Position numbers and translations under genes: made by a program | The notes under the pieces: model-generated | Told to the model about the DNA's origin: nothing | What the model saw: only the letters and a program-made list of their open reading frames with translations | Databases searched by the model: none | Shown: positions 8,687-17,420 of the stretch, in pieces | Layout of the letters: each line of letters starts with the position of its first letter | How positions within the stretch are numbered: the stretch's first letter is position 1 | Assembly: GCA_963728475.1 (NCBI GenBank) | Contig: CAVSKL010000001.1 | Coordinates: 496,001-560,000, forward strand | Direction of reading: 5' to 3' | Source of the DNA: CAVSKL01 sp963728475 [NCBI: Candidatus Eiseniibacteriota bacterium] | Lineage (GTDB): Bacteria; Eisenbacteria; RBG-16-71-46; JABDJR01 | Length of the DNA stretch: 64,000 nucleotides

Positions 8687-10072
8687 CTACCGCTCGACCA
8701 GGTCCCGGAACTCCGGCGAGCGCACGATCGCCTCCACCGCCCGGACGAACGAGGGGTTCAACCACCAGCCGGGGCCGGCGGGCGCCGCCGGTCCCCCGGT
8801 GGTCCGGAGCCGCATGACCGAGGCCAGGTTCACCGGCGGGATCTCCGCCCCGTAGGCCAGGTTGATCACCCGGATGAACTCGTCGGCCACGATCGCCTGG
8901 CCCATGTCCGCGGGATGGAAGCCGTCCAGGCTGAACACGCCGCCGGTCAGGAAGTCGGGGGCGAGGTGGACTCCCCCCACCTCGATTCCGGTGGCATTGA
9001 GTTCCCGCAGGAGCCCGTTCACGTCGGCCACCGGAATGCCGTGGCTCGCCGCGAAGCCGGTGATGGACTGGTTCAGGGCATCCACCCGGGCTTGGATCTC
9101 GGCGGTCTCGGCCTGGGTCAGGATCACGCTTCCGGGGAGAGGCTCCCCGTTCGCCCCCGGGATTCCCGGCGGCAGGCCGTAGCCCTGGAGCATGAGCGGC
9201 ACCGCCTGGAGGGTGACGAAGTCCCCGGCCCCGGAAGCGCCGGGGAGCGCCAGCGGTCCGTCCGGTCCGATCAAAGGCACCAGCCGCCCGCCCACCAGAA
9301 TCGGCTGCTGGGTCACGGGGTTCACCACGAAGGGCGGCACCGTGGTCACGAACGGGATCGCGGTCACGTCGGGGACGTTGGCCAGCGCCAGCTTGGGCGA
9401 GGAAGGCAGCGCCAACAACCTGCTCACGAGCGTATCGAAGTCGGCGGTGAACGCGTCCACCGGGGTCATCAGCGCGGGATCGCCGCCCAGCGCCGCGCCC
9501 AGGACGTCGTTGGGGCCGATCCACAGCACGACGAAGGTGGGGGCCAGTTCCGATGCGAGCTGCAGCATCGTCCCCTGCCCGCGCAGCACCAGGTCGTAGT
9601 AGGGATTGCTGTCTTTGTGCACCGCGGTCAGGACGTCGTGCACGTTGGCGCCGGGAACGGCCAGGGCGTTGTAGACCGCGGGGTACGCGGTGTTGACCGG
9701 TGCGCCCGGGTTGTCGATGGGTTCGATGTCCGGCGGAAAGAGCTGGAACAGGTCCACCGTCCCCGGCGAACCGGGATCGGCGTAGCCCGGGATCACGTAG
9801 TCCCCGGGCCGGGCCGCGTCCACCCCGCTCGAAAGGATTTCCTTTCCCACCTGCCCGGCCAGGAGCGCGGCATACGAACGCCGCTGGTGCGACTCGGCCA
9901 GTCCGTTGTTCTGGTATCCGGCGGTCAGGCTGTTCCCCAGCGCCGCCATGACGCTGAAGTCGGCGCTTCCGGTCTTCGGCGCCGGCGCCTGGATGGGATC
10001 GATCTTGGCGCAACCCGCGGCCGCGAGAAGGGCCAGCGCCGCGGTCATCGATAGGCTCACGTGCTTCCGCAT
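8687..10072 (-). CDS. SGNH/GDSL-family esterase lipoprotein
   Basis: Start ATG 10072 is set by AGGAGG 7 bases upstream and by the lipoprotein signal that follows directly (LLAAAGC, lipidated Cys21). The 461-residue product has SGNH blocks: block I as GNSLTAGY (Ser48, with Asn replacing the usual Asp of GDSL), block III IGPNDV, and block V DGFHPAD (catalytic Asp and His). A long insertion of low-complexity Pro/Gly/Val sequence lies between blocks III and V. Probably a membrane-anchored lipase or esterase. It is 13 bases downstream of a FadL-type barrel gene and in the same direction as an acyl-CoA ligase, suggesting release, uptake and activation of fatty acids. Confidence 0.85.
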   Translation of the reverse strand: MRKHVSLSMTAALALLAAAGCAKIDPIQAPAPKTGSADFSVMAALGNSLTAGYQNNGLAESHQRRSYAALLAGQVGKEILSSGVDAARPGDYVIPGYADPGSPGTVDLFQLFPPDIEPIDNPGAPVNTAYPAVYNALAVPGANVHDVLTAVHKDSNPYYDLVLRGQGTMLQLASELAPTFVVLWIGPNDVLGAALGGDPALMTPVDAFTADFDTLVSRLLALPSSPKLALANVPDVTAIPFVTTVPPFVVNPVTQQPILVGGRLVPLIGPDGPLALPGASGAGDFVTLQAVPLMLQGYGLPPGIPGANGEPLPGSVILTQAETAEIQARVDALNQSITGFAASHGIPVADVNGLLRELNATGIEVGGVHLAPDFLTGGVFSLDGFHPADMGQAIVADEFIRVINLAYGAEIPPVNLASVMRLRTTGGPAAPAGPGWWLNPSFVRAVEAIVRSPEFRDLVER

Positions 10073-10085
10073 CGCCGTCCTCCTT

Positions 10086-11375
10086 TCAGTACCGGTAGCC
10101 CAGGGACAGCCCCAGAATCTGAACCCCGTTGGCATACGTTCCGTCGAAACCGTCCCGGCTCCGCCCCCCGGTGCTCCGGTCGGAAACGAGGAGGAGCATC
10201 CCGAACGCGTCCGCGGTGAGCCGGTTCCAGGACTTGCCGATCCCAAGGCTCAGTCCGTTCCGGTTGTTGTCGGGAAGAAGGGGGCTCACCGCCTCCGTCG
10301 GTTGCGGGGTCTGGTCGTAGTAATAGCCCACCCTGAGCTTCAGGTCCGACCGCACCGAGGCCTCGGCGCCGATGCGATAGAACCAGGCGTCTTTCCAGTT
10401 CTCCGCGAAGGCAAGATCCAACGTGGGGTCGGCGAAGTGGATGGGAAGAGTCCTGAACGAAGACCACTGGGTCCAGCCGATGTCGGCCTCCAGGACCAGC
10501 TTGTCCGAGGGCGCGAAGGAGACCGCTCCCACCGCGCTGGCCGGGAAGTCGATCTCGGTGGAGACGGCCTGGTCCGGGGGAAAGAGCGGTTCGAGCTGCG
10601 GGTCCAGCGCGGTGCCGGTCCCGGTGAAGGTGAAGTTCGCGTCGCCGTCGTACTTGACCTTCACCCGGGTCCGGTAGGTGGCCCCCAGCGTCACCTTGTC
10701 CCCCACGTCCACCTGCGCCCCGAAGTTGCCGCCGAAGTCCAGGCCGTTGTTCGCGTTGAGCTTGGCGGTGCCCAGGTCCAGCACCTGGGTGGAGTCCATG
10801 CCCGCGCGGGGATCGGGCTGGGCGATGTCCCGGCGGAGCTCCAGGCTGGAGTGCACGGCCAGGAGCCCGGCCCCCAGCCGGAGCCAGGGCGCGGCCTTGA
10901 TCGCCACCGCGGGGTTGAAGAAGAAGGGAGTGATCGACGCCTTGGTGGAGATGAACTTTCCCGGGAAGTCGTAGGGGTCGTTCCACTCGGTGGTGAGCCC
11001 GAAGGGGCTGTAGACCCCGAGCCCCACCGTGATCCGGGAGGCCAGGCGCTGCGCCCAGTACAGGTGGAAGGGAGAGAAGACCGAATTCGGCGACTTCCCG
11101 TGGGAGCCGTATCCGGGATACGGGTTGACCCCGGCGAACTCCCGGGAGACGAAGAGGAGGCTCGCCCCGGCGTAAAGGTCGCCGTGCTCCACTTGGGCCA
11201 GCCCCGCGGGGTTGAAGAACACCGCGGAAGCGTCCCCCACCCGCGCGGTATAGGCGCCGGCGATTCCCAGAGCGCGGCCTCCCTGCTCGTACAGACCAAA
11301 CCCGGCTCCCCGGGCCGCGGCCGGCGCCATGGCCAGGGCCGCCGCCGCCAGGAGCAATATGCACTTCCTTCCCAT
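10086..11375 (-). CDS. FadL/OMPP1-family outer-membrane long-chain fatty-acid transporter
   Basis: 429 residues with a signal peptide (1-23, AAARGA). The mature N-terminus GFGLYEQGGRALGIAGAYTA ... DASAVFFNPAGLA is the hatch hallmark of the OMPP1/FadL/TodX family. The rest shows alternating beta-strand patterning and ends in an aromatic residue (LGLSLGYRY), as expected for BAM-assembled barrels. It imports hydrophobic substrates, probably fatty acids, across the outer membrane. The upstream neighbour is a long-chain acyl-CoA ligase (42-base gap) and the downstream neighbour an SGNH esterase lipoprotein (13-base gap). All three read leftwards and probably form one operon. Confidence 0.9.
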   Translation of the reverse strand: MGRKCILLLAAAALAMAPAAARGAGFGLYEQGGRALGIAGAYTARVGDASAVFFNPAGLAQVEHGDLYAGASLLFVSREFAGVNPYPGYGSHGKSPNSVFSPFHLYWAQRLASRITVGLGVYSPFGLTTEWNDPYDFPGKFISTKASITPFFFNPAVAIKAAPWLRLGAGLLAVHSSLELRRDIAQPDPRAGMDSTQVLDLGTAKLNANNGLDFGGNFGAQVDVGDKVTLGATYRTRVKVKYDGDANFTFTGTGTALDPQLEPLFPPDQAVSTEIDFPASAVGAVSFAPSDKLVLEADIGWTQWSSFRTLPIHFADPTLDLAFAENWKDAWFYRIGAEASVRSDLKLRVGYYYDQTPQPTEAVSPLLPDNNRNGLSLGIGKSWNRLTADAFGMLLLVSDRSTGGRSRDGFDGTYANGVQILGLSLGYRY

Positions 11376-11417
11376 CTTCCCTCCTCCTTCCTTCAGCCCG
11401 GCTCCCGCGCCACGCGC

Positions 11418-13244
11418 TCAGGATTCCGCCTGCGCCTCCCCGGCCTCGGCCGGTTCCGCGTAGAGCGATTCGATCTCGTCGTGATAGCGGCGAAGGATCT
11501 CCTTGCGCTTCACCTTCAGGGTCGGAGTCAGCTCTCCCTCCTCCACGCTCAGCTCGTGATCCAGGACGTGAAACCGTTTGATGGTCTCGTAGCGCGCGGC
11601 CTCGGACTGATGGCGCTCGATCCGGCGGCGGATGAGGTCCACCACCCGGGGATGCCGGACCAGCTCGCCCCGGCTCCGGACGGTGAGTCCCTTGAACCGG
11701 ACATAGCGGTCCAGGTTCTCGAAGTTGGGAACGATGAGGGCGGCCAGGTACGGCCGGCGATCGCCGATCACCACCGCCTCCGAGATGAACTTGTCGGTCT
11801 TGAGCGCGTTCTCGATCGGCTGGGGGGCGACGTTCTTTCCCCCCGCGGTGACCAGGAGGTCCTTCTTCCGGTCGGTGATGACCAGGTACCCTTCCTCGTC
11901 CAGGTGGCCGATGTCGCCGGTATGGAACCAGCCCCCGGCCATGCACTCAGCGGTGGCCTCGGGCATGTGGTAGTAGCCCTTCATGACGTTGGGGCCGCGC
12001 GCCAGGATCTCGCCGTCTTCCGCGATCCGGATCTCCACCCCCGGGACCGGCCGCCCCACCGTCCCCAGCTTGAGATGGTCGAAGGTGTTCACGGCCAGGA
12101 CCGGCGAGGTCTCGGTGAGTCCGTAGCCCTCCAGGATCGGCAACCCGGCGGCGTGGAAGAACTCGGCGATTTCCCGCGCCAGGGGCGCCCCTCCGGAAAC
12201 GAAGAATCGCAGCCGGCCCCCGGTCCGCGCCTTGAGCTTGGCGAAGACGAGCTTGCGGGCGATCCGGTAGCGAAAGTCCAGCCACGCGCCCACCGGCTCC
12301 TTGGCCAGCTCCAGGCGGGTCCGCTCCAGGCCCACCCCCCGGGCCCAGAAGAAGATCTGCTTCTTGGGGAAGCCTCCCCGGAGGGCGGTGTCCATGATCC
12401 GGGCGTACATCTTCTCGTAAAGCCGAGGCACGCTCACCATCACCGTGGGCCCCACTTCCAGGAGGTTCTGCGGCACCGTGTCCACCGACTCCGCGTAGGC
12501 GATGGTCACCCCCGCCCGCCACATGCAGTAGAGCCCGGCCATGCGCTCCAGGATGTGGCTCAGGGGAAGGAAGGAGAGGCAGACGTCGTCGGGGCGGAAG
12601 TCGAACATCTGGAGCCCGGCCTCCACGTTGGCCACGATGTTGCAGTGGGTGAGCATCACCCCCTTGGGGGGGCCGGTGGTGCCGCTCGTGTAGATGACGG
12701 TGGCCAGGTCGTCCGCGGTCACTGACTCCGCCCGCCGGCGCCAGCGGGCAGGCTCCCGCTCCTGCATCCGCCGCCCCTCGTCCCGGAGATCCTCCAGGCT
12801 GAGGGCGTCGGTGGCGAGCGCCGCTTCGTCCATCACCACCACCTTGAGGTCGCGGCGCTCCCGACGGACATCGCAGGCCTTGCCGGCCTGGAGCGGGTCG
12901 GCCGCGATCAGGACCTTGGCCCCGGAGTCGTTCAGGATGTGGGTGACGGTGTGGGGGGTGAGGGTGGGGTAGATGGGGACCGAGACCAGGCCCGCGCTCA
13001 GGATCCCGAAATCCACCTGGGCCCATTCCAGCCGGGTCTCGGCCAGGAGCGCGACCCGGTCCCCGGGTTCCAGTCCCAGCCCGAGGAGCCCCAGGGCGAT
13101 CTCCTCGCCGGCCCGCGCGAACTCCCGCGCGCTCACGTCGCGATAGGCCCCCCCCTGCTTGCGCCGGAAGGCGGGCCGGCCCTGGCGTTCCTCCAGGCCG
13201 GCGAAATAGAGTTCGACCAGGGTCCTGACGCTCGCCAAAGGCAT
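11418..13244 (-). CDS. long-chain fatty-acid--CoA ligase (AMP-binding family)
   Basis: 608 residues in the FAA1/FadD15-like subgroup. It forms acyl-AMP and then acyl-CoA. Visible motifs: P-loop-like VIYTSGTTGPPKGVMLTH, A5 GYGLTETSP, WFHTGDIGHLDEEGYLVITDRKKDLL, and the C-terminal lysine segment LTPTLKVKRKEILRRY. ATG 13244 is chosen with GGAG 9 bases upstream. An in-frame TTG at 13259 lacks a ribosome site but would add only five residues. First gene of the leftward esterase-FadL-ligase cluster, so it likely activates fatty acids brought in by the neighbouring barrel. Confidence 0.9.
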   Translation of the reverse strand: MPLASVRTLVELYFAGLEERQGRPAFRRKQGGAYRDVSAREFARAGEEIALGLLGLGLEPGDRVALLAETRLEWAQVDFGILSAGLVSVPIYPTLTPHTVTHILNDSGAKVLIAADPLQAGKACDVRRERRDLKVVVMDEAALATDALSLEDLRDEGRRMQEREPARWRRRAESVTADDLATVIYTSGTTGPPKGVMLTHCNIVANVEAGLQMFDFRPDDVCLSFLPLSHILERMAGLYCMWRAGVTIAYAESVDTVPQNLLEVGPTVMVSVPRLYEKMYARIMDTALRGGFPKKQIFFWARGVGLERTRLELAKEPVGAWLDFRYRIARKLVFAKLKARTGGRLRFFVSGGAPLAREIAEFFHAAGLPILEGYGLTETSPVLAVNTFDHLKLGTVGRPVPGVEIRIAEDGEILARGPNVMKGYYHMPEATAECMAGGWFHTGDIGHLDEEGYLVITDRKKDLLVTAGGKNVAPQPIENALKTDKFISEAVVIGDRRPYLAALIVPNFENLDRYVRFKGLTVRSRGELVRHPRVVDLIRRRIERHQSEAARYETIKRFHVLDHELSVEEGELTPTLKVKRKEILRRYHDEIESLYAEPAEAGEAQAES

Positions 13245-13380
13245 CCTCCCACGCTCCAAGAGTGATGTAGGAGTATCACCGGTGCCGGAGGGGGGTCAAG
13301 CAAAAGGGCAAGCAATACTTACGGGAACGAAACAGAAATCCTGACGCATAAATGACCGGAGTTGTCCGGTCCCGGGGCGG

Positions 13381-13440
13381 CGGCGGCGGCCGGAAACTTT
13401 TGGCCGGGTCGCGGCGGCGGCCGGAATCTTTCGGCCGGGG
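13381..13440. repeat. imperfect tandem duplication of a ~30-base GC-rich unit
   Basis: Two copies (13381-13411 and 13412-13440) share the framework CGGCGGCGGCCGGAA-x-CTTT-x-GGCCGGG. Each can form a short GGCC stem. They lie just past the terminator of the receiver gene. No function is evident. Confidence 0.5.
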
Positions 13441-13454
13441 CCTCGGCTCCCACG

Positions 13455-13480
13455 AAAAAACGCGCCGGTGAAGGCGCGTC
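13455..13480 (-). terminator. Rho-independent terminator of the CheY-like gene
   Basis: Read on the minus strand, stem ACGCGCC (13473-13479) pairs with GGCGCGT (13460-13466) around a 6-base loop and is followed by six consecutive T residues (13455-13460). It lies 33 bases past the stop codon at 13513. Confidence 0.8.
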
Positions 13481-13512
13481 TTCCTGTCCCCGGACCGGTG
13501 CCGGAGAGCGGC

Positions 13513-13917
13513 TCAGCTCGCCAGTTTGGACTGGCCGGCGGTGTCGGTCTGGCCGAGCATGGCGTTGATCCGGTCCACGAGCTTCCGGGGGCTGAACGGC
13601 TTGGTGATGTAGTCGTCGGCGCCCACGTCGTAACCGGTCTGCATGTCCACGTTCCTGCCCTTGGCGGAGAGGAGGATCACCGGGATGTCCTTGGTGGAAT
13701 CGTCCGACTTCAAGGCCTTGCAGGTCTCGTAGCCGTCCATCTTGGGCATCATGATGTCGAGCACGATGAGGTCCGGCTTGGCCTCCTTCACCTTGCGCAG
13801 GGCTTCTTCCCCGTCGAGCGCGGTGACGACCTCGTACCCTTCCATACCCAGGCTGAAGTCCAGGATGTGAACGATGTAGATCTCGTCGTCCACGACCAGG
13901 ATGCGTCCACGAGACAT
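13513..13917 (-). CDS. stand-alone CheY-like response regulator receiver
   Basis: 134 residues, a single receiver domain with no output domain. ATG 13917 has GAGGAGGTC about 8 bases upstream. Conserved residues are present: acidic pair in ILVVDDE, phosphoacceptor Asp in LIVLDIMMPKMDG, Thr/Ser position in VILLSAKG and the KPF lysine in DYITKPFSP. It would relay a phosphate to or from a histidine kinase not encoded here. A receiver-GGDEF gene reads in the same direction upstream (start 15098, stop 14136), with about 220 bases between, and a strong terminator follows. Confidence 0.9.
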   Translation of the reverse strand: MSRGRILVVDDEIYIVHILDFSLGMEGYEVVTALDGEEALRKVKEAKPDLIVLDIMMPKMDGYETCKALKSDDSTKDIPVILLSAKGRNVDMQTGYDVGADDYITKPFSPRKLVDRINAMLGQTDTAGQSKLAS

Positions 13918-14135
13918 TTGACTTTGACCTCCTCGGCGCCCACTCCCGGGCGACCCGCCGTCGGGCGGGTTCCGTCCCCCCCGAGCCAGAACGCCGTACC
14001 ACACCGAGTTGCGCGGTCGGCGCCGGCGCCGTCTCCCGGCCGGGGCCGGGAGCTTCATTCCTGGTATCGGTGGGCGGGGGGGGGACTTTACGAATTTCGT
14101 GTCAAACCCCCCGGCCGATTTCAGTCGGCGGAGGG

Positions 14136-15098
14136 TCAGCCGTCCGAGCCGGTTCTCAACACCGGCCCGGGCTGGCGGCGCTCGCGGACCACCACGCTGC
14201 CCGGGAGCTGCTTGCCGTGCCGCTTCAGCTCCGCCACCACGTCGTTCAGCATGGCCACGTGATCGATGTGGTACCGGTCGGACTCCACCAGGGCGATGGT
14301 CACGCTCACCAGGGGAAACCGCTCCACCTGACTCCGGCGGTTTTCCACCTCCACGTACCCCTGCTCCCGCTCCCGGGGCCGGTAGTAGTCCAGGATGCGG
14401 TCGTCAAAACGGTTCACGATCCCGCTCGAGACCGCGTCCGCGCGGTCGGGGGTGGTGACCACCACGAAGTCGTCGCCGCCCACGTGTCCCACGAAGTCGT
14501 CGCGGTTGCCGTCTTTCTCGATCGACTCAGCGATGGTGCGGGCGAGCAGTGTGATCACTTCGTCCCCGGCCCGGTAGCTGTAGTAATCGTTGAACGCCTT
14601 GAAATAGTCGAGGTCCACGTACATGAACGCGAACACCCGGCCCGCGGCCAGCCGCGCCTCCACCTCGGCCTCGATCGCCGGATTACCGGGAAGGCCGGTG
14701 AGGGGATTGCTGTGGCGCTGGGCCCGTCCCCAGGAGATCAGGTTGCGGACCCGCACCAGAAGCTCGCGCCGTTCGTAGGGCTTGGTCAGGTAATCGTTGG
14801 CGCCGTCGTCCAGCCCCTCGATTCGCGAGTCGGCCGAGGACTTGGCGGTGAGGAAGATGATGGGAAGATGCCGGAGCCGCCGGTCCGCGCGGATGCTGCG
14901 GCAGACGCTGTTGCCGTCCATTTGGGGCATCATCACGTCGAGGAGCACCAGGTCGGGCAGATCGTGCTCGAGCCAGCCGAGGGCGGCCGCGCCGTCCTCC
15001 GCCTCGGCCACCTCGTAACCCGAGGTTTCCAGTTGCAGGCGAAGGATCCGCCGGATGCTGGGGTCGTCCTCGACGACCAGAATGCGATCGGGGTTCAT
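14136..15098 (-). CDS. receiver-GGDEF response regulator (putative diguanylate cyclase)
   Basis: 320 residues. Residues 1-120 form a receiver (VVEDD, LVLLDVMMPQMDG, FLTAKSS, YLTKPYE), then a short linker and a GGDEF domain beginning NPLTGLPGNPAIE with FMYVDLDYFKAFND. The active-site loop reads GGDDF instead of GGDEF. The Asp-Asp version is uncommon but keeps the acidic character, so cyclase activity is possible and unproven. No inhibitory RxxD is obvious just before the loop. With the HD-GYP protein at 30061-31623 it implies cyclic-di-GMP signalling. The initiation region has no strong ribosome site. Confidence 0.85.
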   Translation of the reverse strand: MNPDRILVVEDDPSIRRILRLQLETSGYEVAEAEDGAAALGWLEHDLPDLVLLDVMMPQMDGNSVCRSIRADRRLRHLPIIFLTAKSSADSRIEGLDDGANDYLTKPYERRELLVRVRNLISWGRAQRHSNPLTGLPGNPAIEAEVEARLAAGRVFAFMYVDLDYFKAFNDYYSYRAGDEVITLLARTIAESIEKDGNRDDFVGHVGGDDFVVVTTPDRADAVSSGIVNRFDDRILDYYRPREREQGYVEVENRRSQVERFPLVSVTIALVESDRYHIDHVAMLNDVVAELKRHGKQLPGSVVVRERRQPGPVLRTGSDG

Positions 15099-15340
15099 GC
15101 TGTATCTGCTCTGGTCCCGACCGTGAACGCCCCCCGCGCTCCGGTCCCGATTCGGGAGACAAGTTTCCCTTTGGAGATCGGACCCTCCCCCCGGAGGCCC
15201 TCTCCACCCTTCTTATCGGGCGGCACCGGTCCGGCCATAAGCCTTTCTTTGGACGCCTACGCCTCTATTGTATTGATAGGAGCGGTTTTACGGACCCGGA
15301 CCCCGTGCAAATTGCAACGCCGGGCCCGGGGAGGCGGCAC

Positions 15341-16387
15341 TCAGTCTCCGAAGCTGGTCTGGAGGAGCGTGGGGACGGCGGAGAGATCGAGTTCCGAGCG
15401 TTCGCCTCGGGCCAGCCGCAGGGCGCCGGCCAGGGCCACCATGGCCCCGTTGTCCCCGCAGTAGCGCATCTCAGGGACGGCGAAGTCCCAACCGCGGGCG
15501 GCGCAGGCCCCGGCAAGCCGCTCCCGGAGCGACCGGTTGGCGGCGACCCCTCCCGCCAGGACCACCGTCGCCACCCTGGCGCGTTCGGCCGCCCGGACGG
15601 TCTTGGCGGCCATCACCTCCACCACCGCTTCCTGGAACGACGCGGCCAGGTTCGCCCGGGCGCGGTCGTCCAGGGCCTCGGGGCCGCCGCGCGCGGCCAC
15701 GGCGTTCCGCACCGCCGTCTTCAACCCGCTGAACGAGAACTCCAGCGAGCCCGGGTCGAGCCAGGCGCGGGGAAGGGGAACCGCACGCGGGTCGCCGTCC
15801 CGGGCCATGCGGTCGATCACCGGCCCCCCCGGGTAGCCGAGCCCCAGCAGAATCGCCACCTTGTCGAAGGCCTCGCCGGCGGCGTCGTCCCGGGTGGAGC
15901 CCAGGATGGAGTAGCGATGCCAGCGGCGGGCCTCGACCAGCTCGGTGTGGCCGCCCGAGGCCAGGAGCGCCACCAGCGGAGGCTCGATCTCCGGACGGGT
16001 GAGGAGCGGCGACAGGAGGTGCGCCTCGAGGTGGTTCACCCCGATGAAGGGGATGCCGCGGACCGCCGCCGCCGCCTTGGCGAAGGTAAGTCCAACCAGG
16101 AGCGACCCGATGAGGCCGGGGGCATGGGTGGCGGCGATTCCGGCCAGGTCCGGCCAGTCCACCTCCGCCTCGTCCAGCGCCTCACGCACCACCGGCCCCA
16201 CCAGGCGAACGTGGGCCCGGCTGGCCAGCTCGGGGACCACCCCCTGGAAGGGAAGATGCTCGGCCTGGCTCGAGACCACCGAGGAGAGGACCCGGCCCCG
16301 GTCGAACACCGCGGCCGCGGTGTCGTCGCAGGAGGATTCGATTCCCAGGACCGGCCCGGGGGGCACAGGCAGCGTAAATCCGACCAT
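15341..16387 (-). CDS. tsaD: tRNA N6-adenosine threonylcarbamoyltransferase TsaD
   Basis: 348 residues, standard length. It transfers the threonylcarbamoyl group to A37 of ANN-decoding tRNAs with TsaB and TsaE. ASKHA motifs: LGIESSCDDTAAAVFD (phosphate 1), the metal-binding HxxxH in VNHLEAHLLSP, LASGGHTELVEA (phosphate 2), AGGVAANRSLRERL and a late CGDNGAMVALAG. No tsaB or tsaE is adjacent. Start ATG 16387 opens with MVGFTLPVPPGPVLGIESS; its ribosome site is weak. The next gene reads divergently, 184 bases away. Confidence 0.95.
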   Translation of the reverse strand: MVGFTLPVPPGPVLGIESSCDDTAAAVFDRGRVLSSVVSSQAEHLPFQGVVPELASRAHVRLVGPVVREALDEAEVDWPDLAGIAATHAPGLIGSLLVGLTFAKAAAAVRGIPFIGVNHLEAHLLSPLLTRPEIEPPLVALLASGGHTELVEARRWHRYSILGSTRDDAAGEAFDKVAILLGLGYPGGPVIDRMARDGDPRAVPLPRAWLDPGSLEFSFSGLKTAVRNAVAARGGPEALDDRARANLAASFQEAVVEVMAAKTVRAAERARVATVVLAGGVAANRSLRERLAGACAARGWDFAVPEMRYCGDNGAMVALAGALRLARGERSELDLSAVPTLLQTSFGD

Positions 16388-16571
16388 TGGGATAGCTTAG
16401 CAGCCCCGCCCTTGCCGGGGCGGACGGGGTCCGGTATGGTTATCGGCCCGGGCGCGCTCGAGCCCCGGGGACGGGAGCGGCGGGCGGACCCGAGGAACCG
16501 GGTCCGCCTCTTCGCGAGGGGCCCGGCCCCCAGCGGCTCCCCGCGACGGCGGTTCGACAGAGAGGGAAACG

Positions 16572-17207
16572 ATGCACGACACGGTGAGCAAGGTCAAGAA
16601 CGACCTCCTGAAGGCCTCTCCGCGCGACGGCTTCGCCGAGGTTTTCTCCGAAAGACTCCAGGAAGCCGGCATCAGCCGCGCGCTGGCCGAACCCCTCTCC
16701 GCCCACGCCCAGATGCTTTACCAGGAAGCCTACAACTGGCTTCAGCACGCCGAGGCGCTTCCGGGGGCCTCGGAGGGGGATCGCGGGCGCCTGTTCGGCG
16801 AGCTTTTGTTCTCCTCCCGCCACATCCGGACCGTTCTCGCCAACGCCCTCCCCTTCCTGGAACGGGCCGAGGACAATCTGAGCGAGAAGGAGGAGATCAC
16901 TCACCGGGAGAGCGGGTACGAGCGCGAGGTCGCGCCGTTCTCGCGGCTCGACGCCACCCAGCCGCTCCGGTCGTTCCTCGCCGAGCACCCGTCGTTCTCG
17001 ATGGCCCTGGCCGGCGAAGCCGCCCAGGTCGAGGCCGATCTTCTCAAGGTGATGTTCATGGAGGACCGCATCCGCGAAGGGATGCCCAAGCCGGGCGACC
17101 TCTATGCCCTGGTGGTGGAACTCACCCTCGATGCCCGCCGCCATCTGGTTCCCGTCTTCGAGGACGGCTCCGACTTCATGCAGGCCCTGCGCAAGGCCGG
17201 AGACTAG
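16572..17207 (+). CDS. uncharacterised helical protein
   Basis: I do not recognise this 211-residue protein. AGAGAGGGAAACG precedes ATG 16572 as a plausible ribosome site. It has no signal peptide or membrane segment and is rich in Ala, Leu, Glu and Arg with heptad-like spacing, so it is probably an all-helical cytoplasmic protein. Charged patches occur at residues ~100-115 (ERAEDNLSEKEEITHRES) and the C-terminus (LTLDARRHLVPVFEDG). Codon use matches the neighbours. A long G/C palindrome and an 8-bp inverted repeat follow before the next gene. Tsad lies divergently upstream, but nothing links it to tRNA modification. Confidence 0.65.
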   Translation: MHDTVSKVKNDLLKASPRDGFAEVFSERLQEAGISRALAEPLSAHAQMLYQEAYNWLQHAEALPGASEGDRGRLFGELLFSSRHIRTVLANALPFLERAEDNLSEKEEITHRESGYEREVAPFSRLDATQPLRSFLAEHPSFSMALAGEAAQVEADLLKVMFMEDRIREGMPKPGDLYALVVELTLDARRHLVPVFEDGSDFMQALRKAGD

Positions 17208-17283
17208 GAGCCCGTTCAGCGAACCGGTCCCGGCCGGGCCCTCAACGGGTGTTTAGGCCGGTTCCCGCCCCCCCCTTGACGGG

Positions 17284-17301
17284 AACCCCCCCGGGGGGGT
17301 T
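17284..17301. repeat. 18-bp perfect G/C palindrome
   Basis: AACCCCCCCGGGGGGGTT is fully self-complementary, 77 bases past the stop of the helical protein. It could be a loopless terminator stem or a protein-binding site. Farther on, CGGGAGGC (17362-17369) and GCCTCCCG (17386-17393) form an inverted repeat just before the barrel gene. Confidence 0.45.
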
Positions 17302-17420
17302 AGCTCAAAGGAGTGGGCTCGCCCCCGGCGGCCCCCTTTTGGTCATTTTCGCGCGCCTCACCGGGAGGCAATTAGATTGAGGTCCGCCTCCCGTAAAGCA
17401 TCAGCCCAAGGAGGAACCTT

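Noticed and set aside
17284-17320. tRNA-like string GGTTAGCTCAAAGGAG
   Set aside because: No acceptor, anticodon or T-arm pairing around it; only a G/C palindrome.
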